A stretch of 64,000 bases of DNA, taken from contig JAZHRO010000024.1 in assembly GCA_037157565.1 (NCBI GenBank), positions 13,274,501 to 13,338,500 on the forward strand, in the 5' to 3' direction. This stretch comes from Thalassia testudinum (Eukaryota > Streptophyta > Magnoliopsida > Alismatales > Hydrocharitaceae). Positions 46,001-52,700 of the stretch are shown one piece after another. Made by a program: the position numbers and the translations under genes. How positions within the stretch are numbered: position 1 is the stretch's first letter; every line of letters starts with the position of its first letter. The notes beneath the pieces are model-generated. The model searched no databases. It was not told the origin of the DNA and saw only the letters and a program-made list of their open reading frames with translations.

Positions 46001-46098
46001 GTAGGGAAGTGGGTGGAAGGAGTGGCCTGCTCGAGGAGCTTGTTGGAGGAGTGGAGGAGGTCCGTCCACCCCCCCATGTCCGTGTCGCTCGACGACAT
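6947..46098 (-). CDS. NUP93: Nuclear pore scaffold protein NUP93 (Nic96 family), first eight coding exons
   Basis: NUP93 is a structural nucleoporin of the inner ring of the nuclear pore complex. The coding join, minus strand, is 46098-45994, 45899-45808, 45724-45658, 30596-30537, 30229-30140, 7873-7610, 7345-7250 and 7081-6947, giving about 303 codons without a stop. Every intron has GT and AG ends and every phase matches. Recognised blocks include [107 protein letters not shown] and [20 protein letters not shown], all typical of plant NUP93. The family is usually about 850 residues, so about two thirds of the protein is beyond the left edge. Introns 3, 5 and 8 are giant and transposon-filled. 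The start is the first ATG of this frame; the TTG ten codons upstream is not a plausible start. Confidence 0.93.
7250..7345 (-). CDS. NUP93: NUP93 exon 7
   Basis: Thirty-two codons, [20 protein letters not shown] through KIWHLVQ. The acceptor is TTGTCAG/CCT and the donor CAG/GTATAA. Phase is 0 at both ends; intron 6 is 264 bases. Confidence 0.92.
7610..7873 (-). CDS. NUP93: NUP93 exon 6
   Basis: Eighty-eight codons, starting [20 protein letters not shown] and ending RERGLPFN. A Ser/Pro/Ala-rich linker lies in the middle. The acceptor is GTGCAG/GAA and the donor AAT/GTAAGA. Phase is 0 at both ends. Confidence 0.93.
7874..8342. other. NUP93 intron 5, unique remainder next to exon 6
   Basis: AT-rich intron DNA with the polypyrimidine and GTGCAG acceptor of exon 6 at its left end. 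I see no transposon signature or coding signal. Confidence 0.5.
8343..9260 (+). pseudogene. Zinc-knuckle gag/ORF1-like retroelement remnant
   Basis: Around 8361-8560 a plus-strand frame contains a basic Ser/Arg/Gly-rich stretch followed by [12 protein letters not shown]. This fits the CX2CX4HX4C zinc knuckle of retroelement nucleic-acid-binding proteins, except that the first Cys is Ser. Downstream sequence to about 9260 is broken in all frames. I cannot say whether it derives from a gypsy gag or a LINE ORF1. Confidence 0.3.
9632..9650. repeat. (GA)n microsatellite
   Basis: About nine GA units in NUP93 intron 5, just left of the palindromic element. Its neighbourhood (9261-9824) shows nothing else recognisable. 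Confidence 0.85.
9850..9989 (+). repeat. Copia 5' LTR
   Basis: 140 bases starting TGTTGAGCACATAGCGCATA and ending GCAACA. It matches the 3' LTR with scattered substitutions and indels, which indicates an old insertion. Confidence 0.9.
9990..10004 (+). promoter_or_regulatory. Copia primer-binding site
   Basis: TAGTATCAGAGCAAT directly after the LTR. It is a one-base variant of the initiator-tRNA-Met site TGGTATCAGAGC used by plant copia elements. Confidence 0.8.
10072..13656 (+). pseudogene. Copia gag-pol polyprotein remnant
   Basis: Protease: [16 protein letters not shown] near 10640, where the active-site DSG is kept. GAG-pre-integrase: YYLHTPTLF and the RLRHP block near 10970-11050. Integrase: [18 protein letters not shown], then [20 protein letters not shown] (11455-11515). 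Reverse transcriptase: about 12170-12870, with [13 protein letters not shown] where YVDDM is usual and [10 protein letters not shown] after it. RNase [18 protein letters not shown] (13303-13353), ending [10 protein letters not shown] at 13656. Gag lacks a zinc knuckle. Stops and frameshifts separate every domain. Confidence 0.88.
13664..13787 (+). repeat. Copia 3' LTR
   Basis: 124 bases, TGTTGAGCGCATAGCGCATA to CCCTAACA, preceded by the polypurine tract. It is 16 bases shorter than the 5' LTR because of internal deletions. Confidence 0.9.
13788..14895 (+). repeat. Left inverted arm of palindromic element
   Basis: This reads outward-in from the copia target site to the inner boundary CAATTGATAAG. 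The other 25 bases of the arm are at 9825-9849, left of the copia element. It matches the reverse complement of 16866-17966 throughout, for example over CATGACTCCC and the ATCACGTACTCC block, with scattered substitutions and small indels. Confidence 0.85.
14431..14644 (+). pseudogene. Captured exon pair in left arm (host gene unrecognised)
   Basis: A pyrimidine tract and TTGTAG precede 14431. The first exon-like block (14431-14490) includes [15 protein letters not shown] and ends CTTCAAG/GTGCAT. After an 88-base intron-like gap ending TTTATAG, a second block starts at 14579 and continues the same frame with [20 protein letters not shown]. Phases match exactly across the gap. I do not recognise the protein. 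The mirror copy is at 17330-17116. Long-TIR elements are known to capture host gene pieces; this looks like one. Confidence 0.5.
14896..16560. repeat. Two-level tandem repeat core of palindromic element
   Basis: The basic unit is 130-260 bases. It contains CATGTCACATGGCATCAC, a CTCCTGGCATCTTCT block, AAAGGATGAAGAGGGGAGC, a GGGATTACATAGCC block, CTCTTACCATAGGGGG and ATTACAGATTACAAGGTT. Units start near 14899, 15110, 15370, 15525, 15665, 15930, 16165, 16310 and 16465. A higher order of about 800 bases is visible: units 2-5 correspond in order to units 6-9. Apparent ORFs here are by-products. 16561-16865 is AT-rich spacer. Confidence 0.8.
16866..17966 (-). repeat. Right inverted arm of palindromic element
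   Basis: This is the uninterrupted arm, 1,101 bases. Its inner edge CTTATCAATTG pairs with the left arm's CAATTGATAAG, and its outer edge pairs with 9825-9849 across the copia insertion site. That proves the copia element entered the left arm after the palindrome existed. Confidence 0.85.
17116..17330 (-). pseudogene. Captured exon pair in right arm (mirror copy)
   Basis: This is the reverse-complement counterpart of 14431-14644. The first block is 17330-17271, flanked by the same acceptor and the donor AAG/GTGCAT; the second reads [20 protein letters not shown]. Substitutions relative to the left copy (N to D, E to K, V to I) keep the frame open. Confidence 0.5.
17967..19260. other. NUP93 intron 5 sequence between palindromic element and LINE-B
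   Basis: Non-repetitive AT-rich DNA. Its right third (18920-19260), read on the minus strand, is an open frame that LINE-B interrupts. Joined across the LINE through one target-site copy to an ATG at 24794, the frame is about 126 codons. I do not recognise the product. Confidence 0.4.
19261..19277. repeat. LINE-B target-site duplication, 5' copy
   Basis: 17 bases identical to 24755-24771, a typical length for target-primed LINE insertion. Confidence 0.92.
19280..20960 (+). pseudogene. LINE-B ORF1, broken
   Basis: The frame begins [20 protein letters not shown]. It has [13 protein letters not shown] followed by [16 protein letters not shown], two zinc-knuckle-like blocks. The first knuckle lacks its first Cys (Phe instead). 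The frame stops at 19630, and ORF1-like sequence continues in other frames to about 20960. It would encode the RNA-binding protein of the element. Confidence 0.65.
21121..24592 (+). pseudogene. LINE-B ORF2 (endonuclease, reverse transcriptase, zf-RVT), broken
   Basis: Starts [17 protein letters not shown] at 21123. The endonuclease keeps LLQETKLG and GDFNVTL (about 21546). Reverse transcriptase: [17 protein letters not shown] near 22650, [10 protein letters not shown] near 22850, [18 protein letters not shown] near 23020 and [11 protein letters not shown] near 23157, with both catalytic Asp kept. The zf-RVT block [20 protein letters not shown] is near 24330-24390. Stops and frameshifts break it. 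The 90-bp duplication of LINE-A is absent. Confidence 0.88.
24718..24734 (+). repeat. LINE-B 3'-terminal hairpin
   Basis: GTTATC-AGTTG-GATAAC, a perfect 6-bp stem with a 5-base loop, 16 bases before the CTTTTCAAAA tail. It matches the hairpins of LINE-A, C, G and H. Confidence 0.65.
24755..24771. repeat. LINE-B target-site duplication, 3' copy
   Basis: 17 bases identical to 19261-19277, directly after the A tail. Confidence 0.92.
25093..25137 (-). mobile_element. LINE 3' tail fragment (minus strand)
   Basis: On the minus strand it reads a hairpin ATCG-ACCTC-CGAT, then CTTTTCTCTCAAAAAAAA. This has the same architecture as the other LINE ends but a different sequence, so it is a severely 5'-truncated copy of another LINE family. 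I found no clear target duplication. Confidence 0.45.
25217..25254. repeat. Inverted repeat, 11-bp arms
   Basis: AATGGTGTGCT and AGCACACCATT are perfect complements separated by 16 bases of AT-rich DNA. It may be a small foldback or a transposon end; function unknown. Confidence 0.5.
27275..27772 (+). repeat. Copia-type LTR or solo LTR
   Basis: Begins TGTAGGGAATAAAGATGG. It contains an inverted repeat GCCATGTGGC/GCCACATGGC, a perfect G-box palindrome GCCACGTGGC at 27326-27335 and a TATA box CTCTATATAAAGAGAG near 27530, followed by a leader-like CT-rich region. This is promoter-plus-leader LTR architecture. No coding region is attached and no target duplication is clear. The right end is approximate. 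Confidence 0.45.
27950..28395 (-). repeat. LTR-like block inside the non-autonomous copia element
   Basis: On the minus strand it has CCACGTGGCATTG near its start, a TATA box CTCTATAAAAAGAGAGG (about 28115-28131) and a downstream leader with a (GA)n/(CT)n run at 28034-28056. It follows directly on the RNase H end. It is probably an LTR of a second, related copia family, comparable in layout to 27275-27772. Confidence 0.4.
28396..28760 (-). pseudogene. Copia RNase H fragment
   Basis: The minus-strand frame includes [40 protein letters not shown] and [10 protein letters not shown], which are the RNase H and C-terminal blocks of copia pol. It ends near 28396 where a polypurine-like stretch meets the LTR-like block 27950-28395. 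Confidence 0.8.
29723..30139. other. NUP93 intron 5 sequence next to exon 5
   Basis: AT-rich intron DNA carrying the exon 5 donor GTTAGT at its right end. No other feature is seen. Confidence 0.55.
30140..30229 (-). CDS. NUP93: NUP93 exon 5
   Basis: Thirty codons, starting [17 protein letters not shown] and ending DYMMRVLE. The acceptor is TTTCAG/GTT and the donor GAG/GTTAGT. It is followed by the 22.3 kb intron 5. Confidence 0.93.
30537..30596 (-). CDS. NUP93: NUP93 exon 4
   Basis: Twenty codons, [20 protein letters not shown]. The acceptor TACAAG/ACT was chosen because exon 3 ends FELK and the family reads [11 protein letters not shown]; the donor is CAG/GTATGT. The exon lies 15 kb downstream of exon 3. 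Confidence 0.9.
30597..32225. other. NUP93 intron 3, region next to exon 4
   Basis: AT-rich intron DNA. 31400-31530 holds degenerate CTCAAGGC/CTTGAGG repeats of a type common in plant non-autonomous elements. 31862-32220 resembles an untranslated retroelement leader (AGATTCACGTGGAAAGTCCC). No coding signal is convincing. Confidence 0.4.
32226..32965 (-). mobile_element. LINE-E: 5'-truncated LINE (minus strand)
   Basis: A poly-T at 32226-32233 marks the 3' end. Next to it is a hairpin-capable stretch (32247-32273). The minus-strand frame at 32784-32398 holds a zf-RVT domain: [18 protein letters not shown], then [20 protein letters not shown]. Only the last 0.7 kb of the element is present. 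Its sequence is distinct from LINE-A and LINE-B. Confidence 0.75.
32966..33956 (-). mobile_element. Copia fragments around one LTR (minus strand)
   Basis: The LTR is 33391-33235 on the minus strand: TGTTAGCATATATG to TTCTGACA, with TATA-like CTTTATAAG. It is followed by a primer-like TGGTAAGAGTAG and a leader to 32966. Upstream, 33590-33400 encodes a protease-region block ([20 protein letters not shown] then [11 protein letters not shown]). 33956-33738 is an open coding-like frame I cannot assign. Internal sequence thus lies on both sides of one LTR, which suggests a deletion or a tandem rearrangement. Confidence 0.55.
33957..34171. other. Intron 3 remainder
   Basis: AT-rich intron DNA between the copia fragments and the first MITE. 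Nothing is recognised. Confidence 0.4.
34172..34522. mobile_element. Tourist-like MITE 1
   Basis: 351 bases with terminal inverted repeats GGTTGCATTTGGAGGAG and (reverse complement of the right end) GGCTGCATTTGGTAGAG. It shares the interior block ATTTGTATTAGAAGCGGTT with the MITE at 36708-37068. Flanking trinucleotides are CAA and TAA, a decayed TWA-type duplication. No coding capacity. Confidence 0.7.
34524..34567 (-). mobile_element. Tail-only LINE insertion with 16-bp target duplication
   Basis: AAGTGTGGTGAATATT is repeated exactly at 34524-34539 and 34552-34567. Between them are only 12 bases, minus-strand CTCTTTCAAAAA, which is the generic LINE 3' end. This is a target-primed insertion that copied essentially just the tail. 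Confidence 0.7.
34752..34768 (-). repeat. LINE-F 3'-terminal hairpin
   Basis: Minus strand GGTGAC-CTAAT-GTGATC: a 6-bp stem with one mismatch and one G-T pair, and a 5-base loop, in the same position as the hairpins of the unrelated-sequence LINE-A/B/C ends. Confidence 0.45.
36708..37068. mobile_element. Tourist-like MITE 2 (PIF/Harbinger type)
   Basis: 361 bases with terminal inverted repeats GGCCCCATTTGGTAGAGGTT and (reverse complement of the right end) GGTCCCGTTTGGTAGAGGTT, flanked by a perfect TTA duplication (36705-36707, 37069-37071). No coding capacity. It interrupts the reverse transcriptase of LINE-F. Confidence 0.88.
37292..39300 (+). pseudogene. LINE-C ORF2 3' part (reverse transcriptase, zf-RVT)
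   Basis: Reverse transcriptase from [20 protein letters not shown], a single stop at 37456, then [35 protein letters not shown] and an intact [12 protein letters not shown] near 37790-37825. Downstream: [16 protein letters not shown] and [20 protein letters not shown]. zf-RVT near 38880-39060 has [20 protein letters not shown], missing the last Cys. It has fewer stops than LINE-A or LINE-B, so it is probably younger. Confidence 0.87.
39349..39365 (+). repeat. LINE-C 3'-terminal hairpin
   Basis: GTTATC-ACTTG-GATAAC, a perfect 6-bp stem and 5-base loop before the A tail. Confidence 0.65.
39673..39735 (-). mobile_element. LINE-G: tail fragment inside LINE-F
   Basis: Fifteen T at 39673-39687, then minus-strand GGTTATC-AACTG-GATAACC at 39702-39720. 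It is a copy of the last 60-odd bases of a LINE-A/B/C-family element. It replaces a few codons of LINE-F between FERLN and the LLP block at the start of reverse transcriptase. No target duplication is seen, so the insertion may have deleted target DNA. Confidence 0.65.
40230..40275 (-). mobile_element. Tail-only LINE insertion with 16-bp target duplication
   Basis: AATGCAACAACCTTCT (40230-40245) and AATGCAGCAACCTTCT (40260-40275) differ at one base and flank just 14 bases, minus-strand CCTTCTCAAAAAAA. It lies within LINE-F. Confidence 0.68.
41300..42720 (-). pseudogene. LINE-F ORF1, broken
   Basis: The frame at 42607-42359 contains [20 protein letters not shown] followed by GHSQFTC, two knuckle-like blocks typical of LINE ORF1, then VPEVEVPWS, comparable to the ORF1 blocks after the knuckles of LINE-A and LINE-B. 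The rest to about 41300 is in broken frames. Confidence 0.6.
41349..41399 (-). mobile_element. Probable tail-only LINE insertion
   Basis: AATTATCTCTTTCTT (41349-41363) and AATTATCTTGTTCTT (41385-41399) match at 13 of 15 bases and flank 21 bases containing minus-strand CTTTTCAAAAAAAA. Weaker than the events at 34524 and 40230 because the flanks are low complexity. Confidence 0.45.
42789..44194. other. NUP93 intron 3 between LINE-F and LINE-H
   Basis: AT-rich intron DNA. 43195-43505 has degenerate GAGCTCGAGC/AAGCCCAAGCC repeats and a GGGTTGTCAA-like end, resembling non-autonomous hAT-type repeats, but I cannot fix ends. 43520-44190 shows nothing recognised. Confidence 0.35.
44195..45045 (-). 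mobile_element. LINE-H: 5'-truncated LINE (minus strand)
   Basis: Poly-T at 44195-44208, then minus-strand hairpin GGTTATC-AACTG-GATAGCC at 44220-44238. The minus-strand frames 45043-44711 and 44710-44477 join ([20 protein letters not shown], then [20 protein letters not shown], then [17 protein letters not shown]) as the ORF2 C-terminus with zf-RVT. It belongs to the LINE-A/B/C family. The 5' end is approximate. Confidence 0.78.
45046..45657. other. NUP93 intron 3 next to exon 3
   Basis: AT-rich intron DNA with the exon 3 donor GTATGG at 45657-45652 on the minus strand. Nothing else seen. Confidence 0.55.
45658..45724 (-). CDS. NUP93: NUP93 exon 3
   Basis: The first base completes an Arg codon from exon 2. 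The exon then reads [20 protein letters not shown] and LK, followed by donor AAG/GTATGG. Intron 2 is 83 bases. Intron 3, which follows, is about 15 kb. Confidence 0.93.
45808..45899 (-). CDS. NUP93: NUP93 exon 2
   Basis: The acceptor is GGCAG/AGG and the donor CAG/GTATTC. It encodes [17 protein letters not shown] through QSIAAT and ends in phase 2. Intron 1 (45900-45993) is only 94 bases. Confidence 0.93.
45994..46098 (-). CDS. NUP93: NUP93 exon 1 (start codon)
   Basis: The exon has 35 codons, from [10 protein letters not shown] to HFPTLQ. The donor reads CAG/GTAGCC. Phase is 0. The GWTDLLHSS block is the conserved N-terminus of plant NUP93, a coiled-coil-prone segment. Confidence 0.92.
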
Positions 46099-46330
46099 CG
46101 GCGGAGAAGAGCGGAGCGACGGGGCCAATCACGGAGGAAGCGTTAGGACCAGTCTGGCTGGTGGAAGAAGAGGGGTTGATGGAAAAAGCGGGGTAGGAGC
46201 GGGGGTAGGGGTTAGGGTTCTGCAAAATCCGAATTTGAGTTGGCAAGCACGAACCCGACCCGGACCATGACGTGCAAATCAATGTTTAACCGGACCGGAT
46301 CAGTCAGTCCGACCGGTTCAATTGGGGTCA
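46099..46330 (-). promoter_or_regulatory. NUP93: NUP93 5' leader and core promoter region
   Basis: Immediately upstream of the ATG the minus strand is a CT-rich leader. A telo-box-like AACCCTAA occurs at 46219-46212, about 115 bases before the start codon. I see no clear TATA box, as is common for plant housekeeping genes. The region is GC-rich and ends abruptly at the AT-rich block at 46327. Transcription start is not determinable by eye. Confidence 0.4.
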
Positions 46331-46708
46331 TTTGGCAACGGAGTTAAGCGAATTTTTTCTCAATCTATAATTTTTATTCAAATTTTTTTCATCACTTCGA
46401 TATAAATTCTTATATAATTATTTACGATCATTCTAATTAAATTACAATAATATTTACTCTCACTTTTTCTATTAAAAAATACATATTAACCCTTAACTCT
46501 CACTTTTAATATTAAATAAATACACACTAATATTTTCTACTCCTACTTATACTATCAAACAAATATCCACTGACATCACATCATTACATCAATTATTTTA
46601 ATCCTCTACTTAACCCTCCCCTTATTCCACCACTTAAATAAACACTCATCCTCACTTATTCCATTTTAACTTATCCCAACAATGTTTTATCCACCGTCTA
46701 AACAAAGT
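46327..46708. mobile_element. Possible MITE upstream of NUP93
   Basis: AT-rich block with weak terminal symmetry: GGTCATTTGGCAACGGAG at the left and, reversed, GACTTTGTTTAGACGGTG at the right. The interior has CACTTATTCC/CTACTTAACC-rich repeats typical of Tourist-like MITEs. End sequences are too diverged to be sure. Confidence 0.35.
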
Positions 46709-49700
46709 CTAAAGAACTAACCCTATATCGATCGATTCAAATGGTTCACCAATTTAGAACCATCGTGTCATCAAAGCATTTTTTTATGAAATTCAAATTT
46801 TAAGATTGTATATTTTTGTTGTGGAATTATTTTAAATATTTTTTTTTATTATTTATGCTTATAGGTGAGAATGCTACTTGCATGTTAATTAAATATAATT
46901 AATAAATATATAATTTACGAAGGTTATATATGTATTGGAAATTATAATATTTATTTTTATTCATTTCAAACCTTCGATCTAACCTTTCGATCGCTTAAAA
47001 ATAAGCGACTTAGTTTTTCATTATCTATATAAGTGATGACATCATGCTAATGTTATCATTGATCTAACCAATTCGAACCATTGGTTAGACCCACATTGAA
47101 CATAAACCAAAGTTTATCTGGTTCAACGATAATGTTAATTTATGCAACACTATCTCCTTTGAATTTAGAATATTTATAGATGAATCAATCTTGAATTGTT
47201 GTTCTATCAGTGTAGTGACATACCTGTTTAGAGAAGAGAATGTTAAATGGATCGCGATGTCAGAATTTCATATCCTAAATCCTATCGAGGCGAAGGCTCT
47301 AACTAGTTTGAAAGCTATGGAAAAGATTATAGAACTATAGTTGAAGGAAGATATACCTAAAGATTGCTCTATGACCTTTCCCCGATTAACTATCAATTAT
47401 ATTGAGTACTAAGAGTCATTCAAATAGTGTTCATTAAAATGTATTTAATATTATCTCTAATTGTTTGCATTGGCTCAATCACCTTTTCTAATGTCAAGTG
47501 TTACTTTGTGAACTCGAGCCTAGTTACTAAAGGCCTCTTTCAAACTCAAGACTAAGCCTGTAAAGGTCCAACAAGCAAAAGATATAAATACCTCCTCAGG
47601 CAGGTAATACCTGAGAACTTGCCAAAAGGGCTCAATTGAAACAAATGGCTTTCACCTAAAGAGAATTATAGCTGAAAAAGCTTTGTGTCTACTTGGTTTA
47701 CTAATTGGACATCTTTGCTCCTAGTCTACTTGATAGATCAGGCGAGCAACCTTCTTTATCCTCACCTGCCTAACGGTTCCACCATCAAATCGAAGTTTCA
47801 CCTAACTACTTAACACAACAAATGAGTTGTCTGATCACCTAAACAATGATGTTACGAGCACTTAAGTCAACACTTTCGCATTCATTGGGAACATGACTAT
47901 GTGTCAAATAACAATTATCACTCAATGACCGTTCATTTGACCTCAAGCATCACAATCCGAGAACCCGTAGAAGCAATATTGCGCACTTTTCGATATAACC
48001 ATTGAATAAATAGGCAAGTGTCCCTCGGTGGGGTTGAATATGCACACTAAAAGAAAGAGATATATTTTTCATTGTACTTAAAAGAACCAAGTGAAATTTC
48101 TAAGAGTGGTCATACTCTCCTCAATCATACATCTTTTAGGTCAAATTAGATAAACAAACTTTTTTATCTCTTCGTGTGATTATGTTCTTCGATCGGACTT
48201 TCTTTCCCTATGGTGAATTTGAATAGAGCTTATTCAAAGTAGACTTTGATCACTTTATAAATATGTCTTCAAATTCTTTAGTTCATTTCGTTGCTCAAAT
48301 TTGTAAAAACAATAGTATTATAAGATTTTGGTGGGGGAGATGATGTTCCTTGATATATATAGTTAAAATTCTTGTGTAAGTTTGTTTTAATAAATAATAT
48401 CTTTTTAGTTTCACAAAAAAAAATGACATGACTTAGTCCAACACAAACAAAGCAAGTACTTAGACAAGTGTAGTCTAGGTAGTAATTCTTTAATGTGCAT
48501 CACAAGAGATGTAGTCCTCTAGGTAGAGGTTTTTTCTCAAATAAAATGGATAAGGTTTTGATAGAGAGCTTAAACATCTAGTGTCCATGTAAGCTTTCTA
48601 ATAGATTTGTAAATGATACAAATTTTCATGTACAAACATAAATGAATATAAGTAGAATTGCTTCAGTATGATTAACTTGTATTAGTATCTGAAATTTGTG
48701 AATGTTATCTCAATTATATAATAAATCATTACTAATGATGAATAATAAACATAAGTCGATTTCTTTGAAAAGCTCCATAGATTTCTTAAATCGATTGTTT
48801 TTCATATATGTCCATTAAGGACTCAAAAGTATTAGTTCTATCATGTAAATTAACCAACACATTAGATTATCATACATTAGAAAAAGATGAGCCGAGACAT
48901 GGATAAGAATGCTAAAGCGTAAGAATTACAATCTATTTTTGATCATACATACTTATGTCAAAGCAAAAACCTTCTTGCATTAGCAAATGGTACATAATAT
49001 GGCATGGTCAAAAAAAACAACACATATCAAGGAAATGTTGTGTACATGGAAATAGATACCCTAAAAATGAATAGTTTAGTCAATGTATTCATCTTCTTTC
49101 ACCTAATTAATTTTTATTCGTTAACACTCTCAATGAAAATGAAAATAAAGAACCATTTATCCAAGATGTATGTGTTATATCTTTTTTGTTTCGAATATTC
49201 TAACTTCATCCGTATCCTTTTTTATGAAATTTACTTATTTCGGAAAGTTTGTAATACTTTATTTATTCAATGATAACCTTTTAATCATTTATTTTTTCTC
49301 CATTAAAAACTACTAAACTTGATGTTTCTAAGTTTTTATACTAATTGAATAGCTAGCTTATGAACTCTGTGCTCGAGGTATATACCAGTATATGCAAATG
49401 TACATATCAAGCCAAGCAAGACAAGCCAACCTGTCTTGAGGTCAAGCTCAAGAAACCTAACCCGTATTAAGCTTAGACTCGAGCTCCACCAAGCTCATTT
49501 GAATTGGCTCAAGGTGGGTTTATAAGTGAGCACTCATCACTTAACTTACATCCCAAAGTCATAAACCTTCCATCATTAGTTGTAGTGGATTGTGGATCAC
49601 CTAGAGGACAATGTTGTGCTTTATCACACCATGGTCGAGGTTGAGGTCCATGTCATCAAGGCATTTAGCATGGGTACCCATAAGCATGCCCTGGAGGGTC

Positions 49701-52700
49701 TCGAAGGGGTTGTTATGAGATAATTAAAGAGAGATAATATCTTCATAGGTATTTATAAATGACTTAAGAATACTTTAGATGTGTCGGAATAAGAGAAATA
49801 CATATTAGAGCAATTAAGGTTGTCAGTTATTGCAATAGATTTCTAGAAAATTGAGCAGAACCAACAAACCGGTTAAGCTAGTTGACACCTCGTCAACATG
49901 CTTGAACTAGGCCAGTTGACCAATCAATATTCTTGGTCAATGCCCTATAACATGTGAGAGGTGCTAAATTAGGTCTTCACTAGTTGAATGATGATTAGAC
50001 GTATGGTCCTATAACAGTAGGATGACAATCAATTGTCTAGCTACTATAGTGCTCCTAGGTCTAGTCTTTCTAGATTTGAAAATTCTTGGCCATAGGTCAT
50101 TGGAATCATCGAATCAATCATAGAATCAAATGATGGCCTACACAAGAATTGGACGGTCTTTGGATGATGGTTGGATGTCTGCCTATAATATCTACTTAGG
50201 GTAATTAGACAAGTGATTAGGATATTAATTAGGCATAAGTTCTAAGGATTTTAAACATCGAACAACCAACTGCAGCAAAATAGGTCAACCATTGGTCATT
50301 GCCTTATAAAGGAATTAGTTGACAAGTCCTGCACTCAAACAACTGGTTATTATATAATTGGTCAGTGCTTAGGATAATTGGACGACACCCTACACCTATG
50401 TTGGGTTGTTTAGGTGCCTTTATAAGTTGGGTCTTGTTTCCCAGGCTTCCTAATGGCCATCTAAGTTGTTTTAACTTTTATTTAAGGTTCTTTAACAAAT
50501 ATCCAAGAAAAGAAAAAGAGCAAATAAAATTACAACAAATACAACAAGGGAAATCTAATCCAATTATTCATTTCTTTAGGTCTTCAAGCTTTCATCCATA
50601 GGTTTCTTGATACTTTTCTTCGATAAGCTCCTTCAACCTTTAATGGAGCTTGAGCTTGAGCTTCCATCTTCATCTAATGCATTCAATTGCTAATTCAAAA
50701 ATCTTAATCTCCAAATACAATTATTAAATGTTAATTATTTTTTTATTATCAAAATTAACGATCGTGATGTAAGTATACCAACAACCTCTTCGAATATTAC
50801 CTGTTTCTTCATTACATTGTTTAAATTGTAGGATTAGTAGGAGATGCAAGTCTGAGTTCCCAAGTATTACCCTGGAAAATAGGGGGAAGCAGACACTTTA
50901 CTTCTCTCCCTTAAGATTAGAGTTATCGTCTTTTTATTTAAATTATAGGTAAGTATACTAAATCTGAAAGTTTATAGCTTTAATCAATTTATTATTCCAA
51001 TGATCAGTACTTTCATATTTGTTATCAATTAGAATTAAGTTACACAAAAAATTTTAATCATTTTTACAATTTTTATTTACTAAATTACACATTTCATCAT
51101 TTTTTTAATAATATATGAGTTCGGCCAGCCTAAATCTTAGCCTATTTACTTTGGGTTAAGCTTGGGCTTGGGTTCAGGCCAAGATTTTAGAAATTGAACG
51201 ACCTAGGCCTAACCCATTGGCCCACTTAAATGAATGAGTTTGGGGAGAGCCAAGCCTATTACTTAGCCCTAGGTTCAAGGTGCCTACAAAGTAGGTGCAT
51301 CTTATTGATTGCAGAGATGCCTATAGGTAGTTTTCTTGCACAATATAGGAATTCGAGTTATCATATTCTCTCATTCATTCCAATGGACACATGCAATGGG
51401 TACCAAAACAAAAAAGAGCTTTTCAATCATCATCCAATGAAGAAGTGCAATTGCGTAGAGAGGTATTTCGGGTTTTTAAGAAGAGATTCCGTCACTTAAT
51501 TCACCCATCATGTTATGTCAACAAGATACATGGGACTTTGTTATTTCTTGTTGCATTGTAGACAATTACCCTTTTAGGGGAGGCTAAGATGAGTACCACA
51601 GCAAAAGTTGGGAGTGACTGCTGTCCACCTAATCAAACTAACAATCCTAGTGATCTAAAGTCTAAGCTTGATCTAATTATCTATCACACAAATATTGAGG
51701 CAAAGAAACAAGGGAGGCAATAACAAATGTCATGTGTGAGATTGATTTATAATTTATGTACAAGGGAATTTTTCCAAACTAATGTTGCTATATGTATCAT
51801 CTTTGTTTCTATCTAAGACTATAGTAGTCTCTAGAGCATGGTGGATATAGGTGAAATAATAATGCGGCTTTGGACCTATGGAATACTGCATTAATCATAA
51901 GTAGAACTACATACTTAATAGTTTGATAATATAGGATTCAAGGGTTTATAGTAATATTTCCCTCCTTTGTCAAGGTATCCATCTCGATATGCAATTGTAA
52001 GATCTTCTATAGGGAGGGCCAACTTGAGCAACATATACTACCATGGGAGAAGATGTGCTTGTGGATACATACGTGAACTGTGAGCAAGATCGTTATGTAT
52101 TGTTTTTTAAATGTCTTTTCTACATGTGCCCCTGAGGGAGTCAACTAAGGCAAGGGTGCATAGTTTGACATTAATGGTAACTTATGACCACCGAATCTAT
52201 TTGTAGAAATGTGAATACAAGTTGACTCGAAGTCATTACAAATTGACGTTTAGGACTTACCGAGTTAAGATCTCATCTTTAGTGAAACTTTATGATTAGA
52301 TGGAGGGTAGTTTGAGGAAGGAGACCAAGAAGGAACATTGATTTTCTATCAAACAAGGTAAAAGACTTGGAAGATGATGGTGAAACAAAATATTATAGGA
52401 TATACATATTTGTCAATAGTTTTAACTTATGAGATAGAGTAGTCAAAGAAACATGGGAACAGGTTGGCATTTTCAAAATGCAATGAATTCCCGAAGGGGA
52501 AGGAAGATGAGAAGAATTTATGCATGATTTTTAGACCTTAGGATGTTAATATAGGAAAATTATATTTTGGTCCTAATTTTGTGTATGACATCATGGCATT
52601 AAACTTTGCATTAGTTTCAAACTTTTTTTGTCTTCTACAAAAAGCAGTGGTATTCAAATTGGTTACATTTTGTAAAATTGACATTAAACTTTGCATTCGT

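Noticed and set aside
45860..46282. 140-codon minus-strand open frame over the NUP93 start
   Set aside because: It is the alternative frame of NUP93 exons 1 and 2 and reads through their splice sites; the real frame matches NUP93.
49004..49273. 89-codon plus-strand frame in intergenic DNA
   Set aside because: AT-rich Lys/Phe/Leu/Ile composition expected by chance; no domain, no gene structure.
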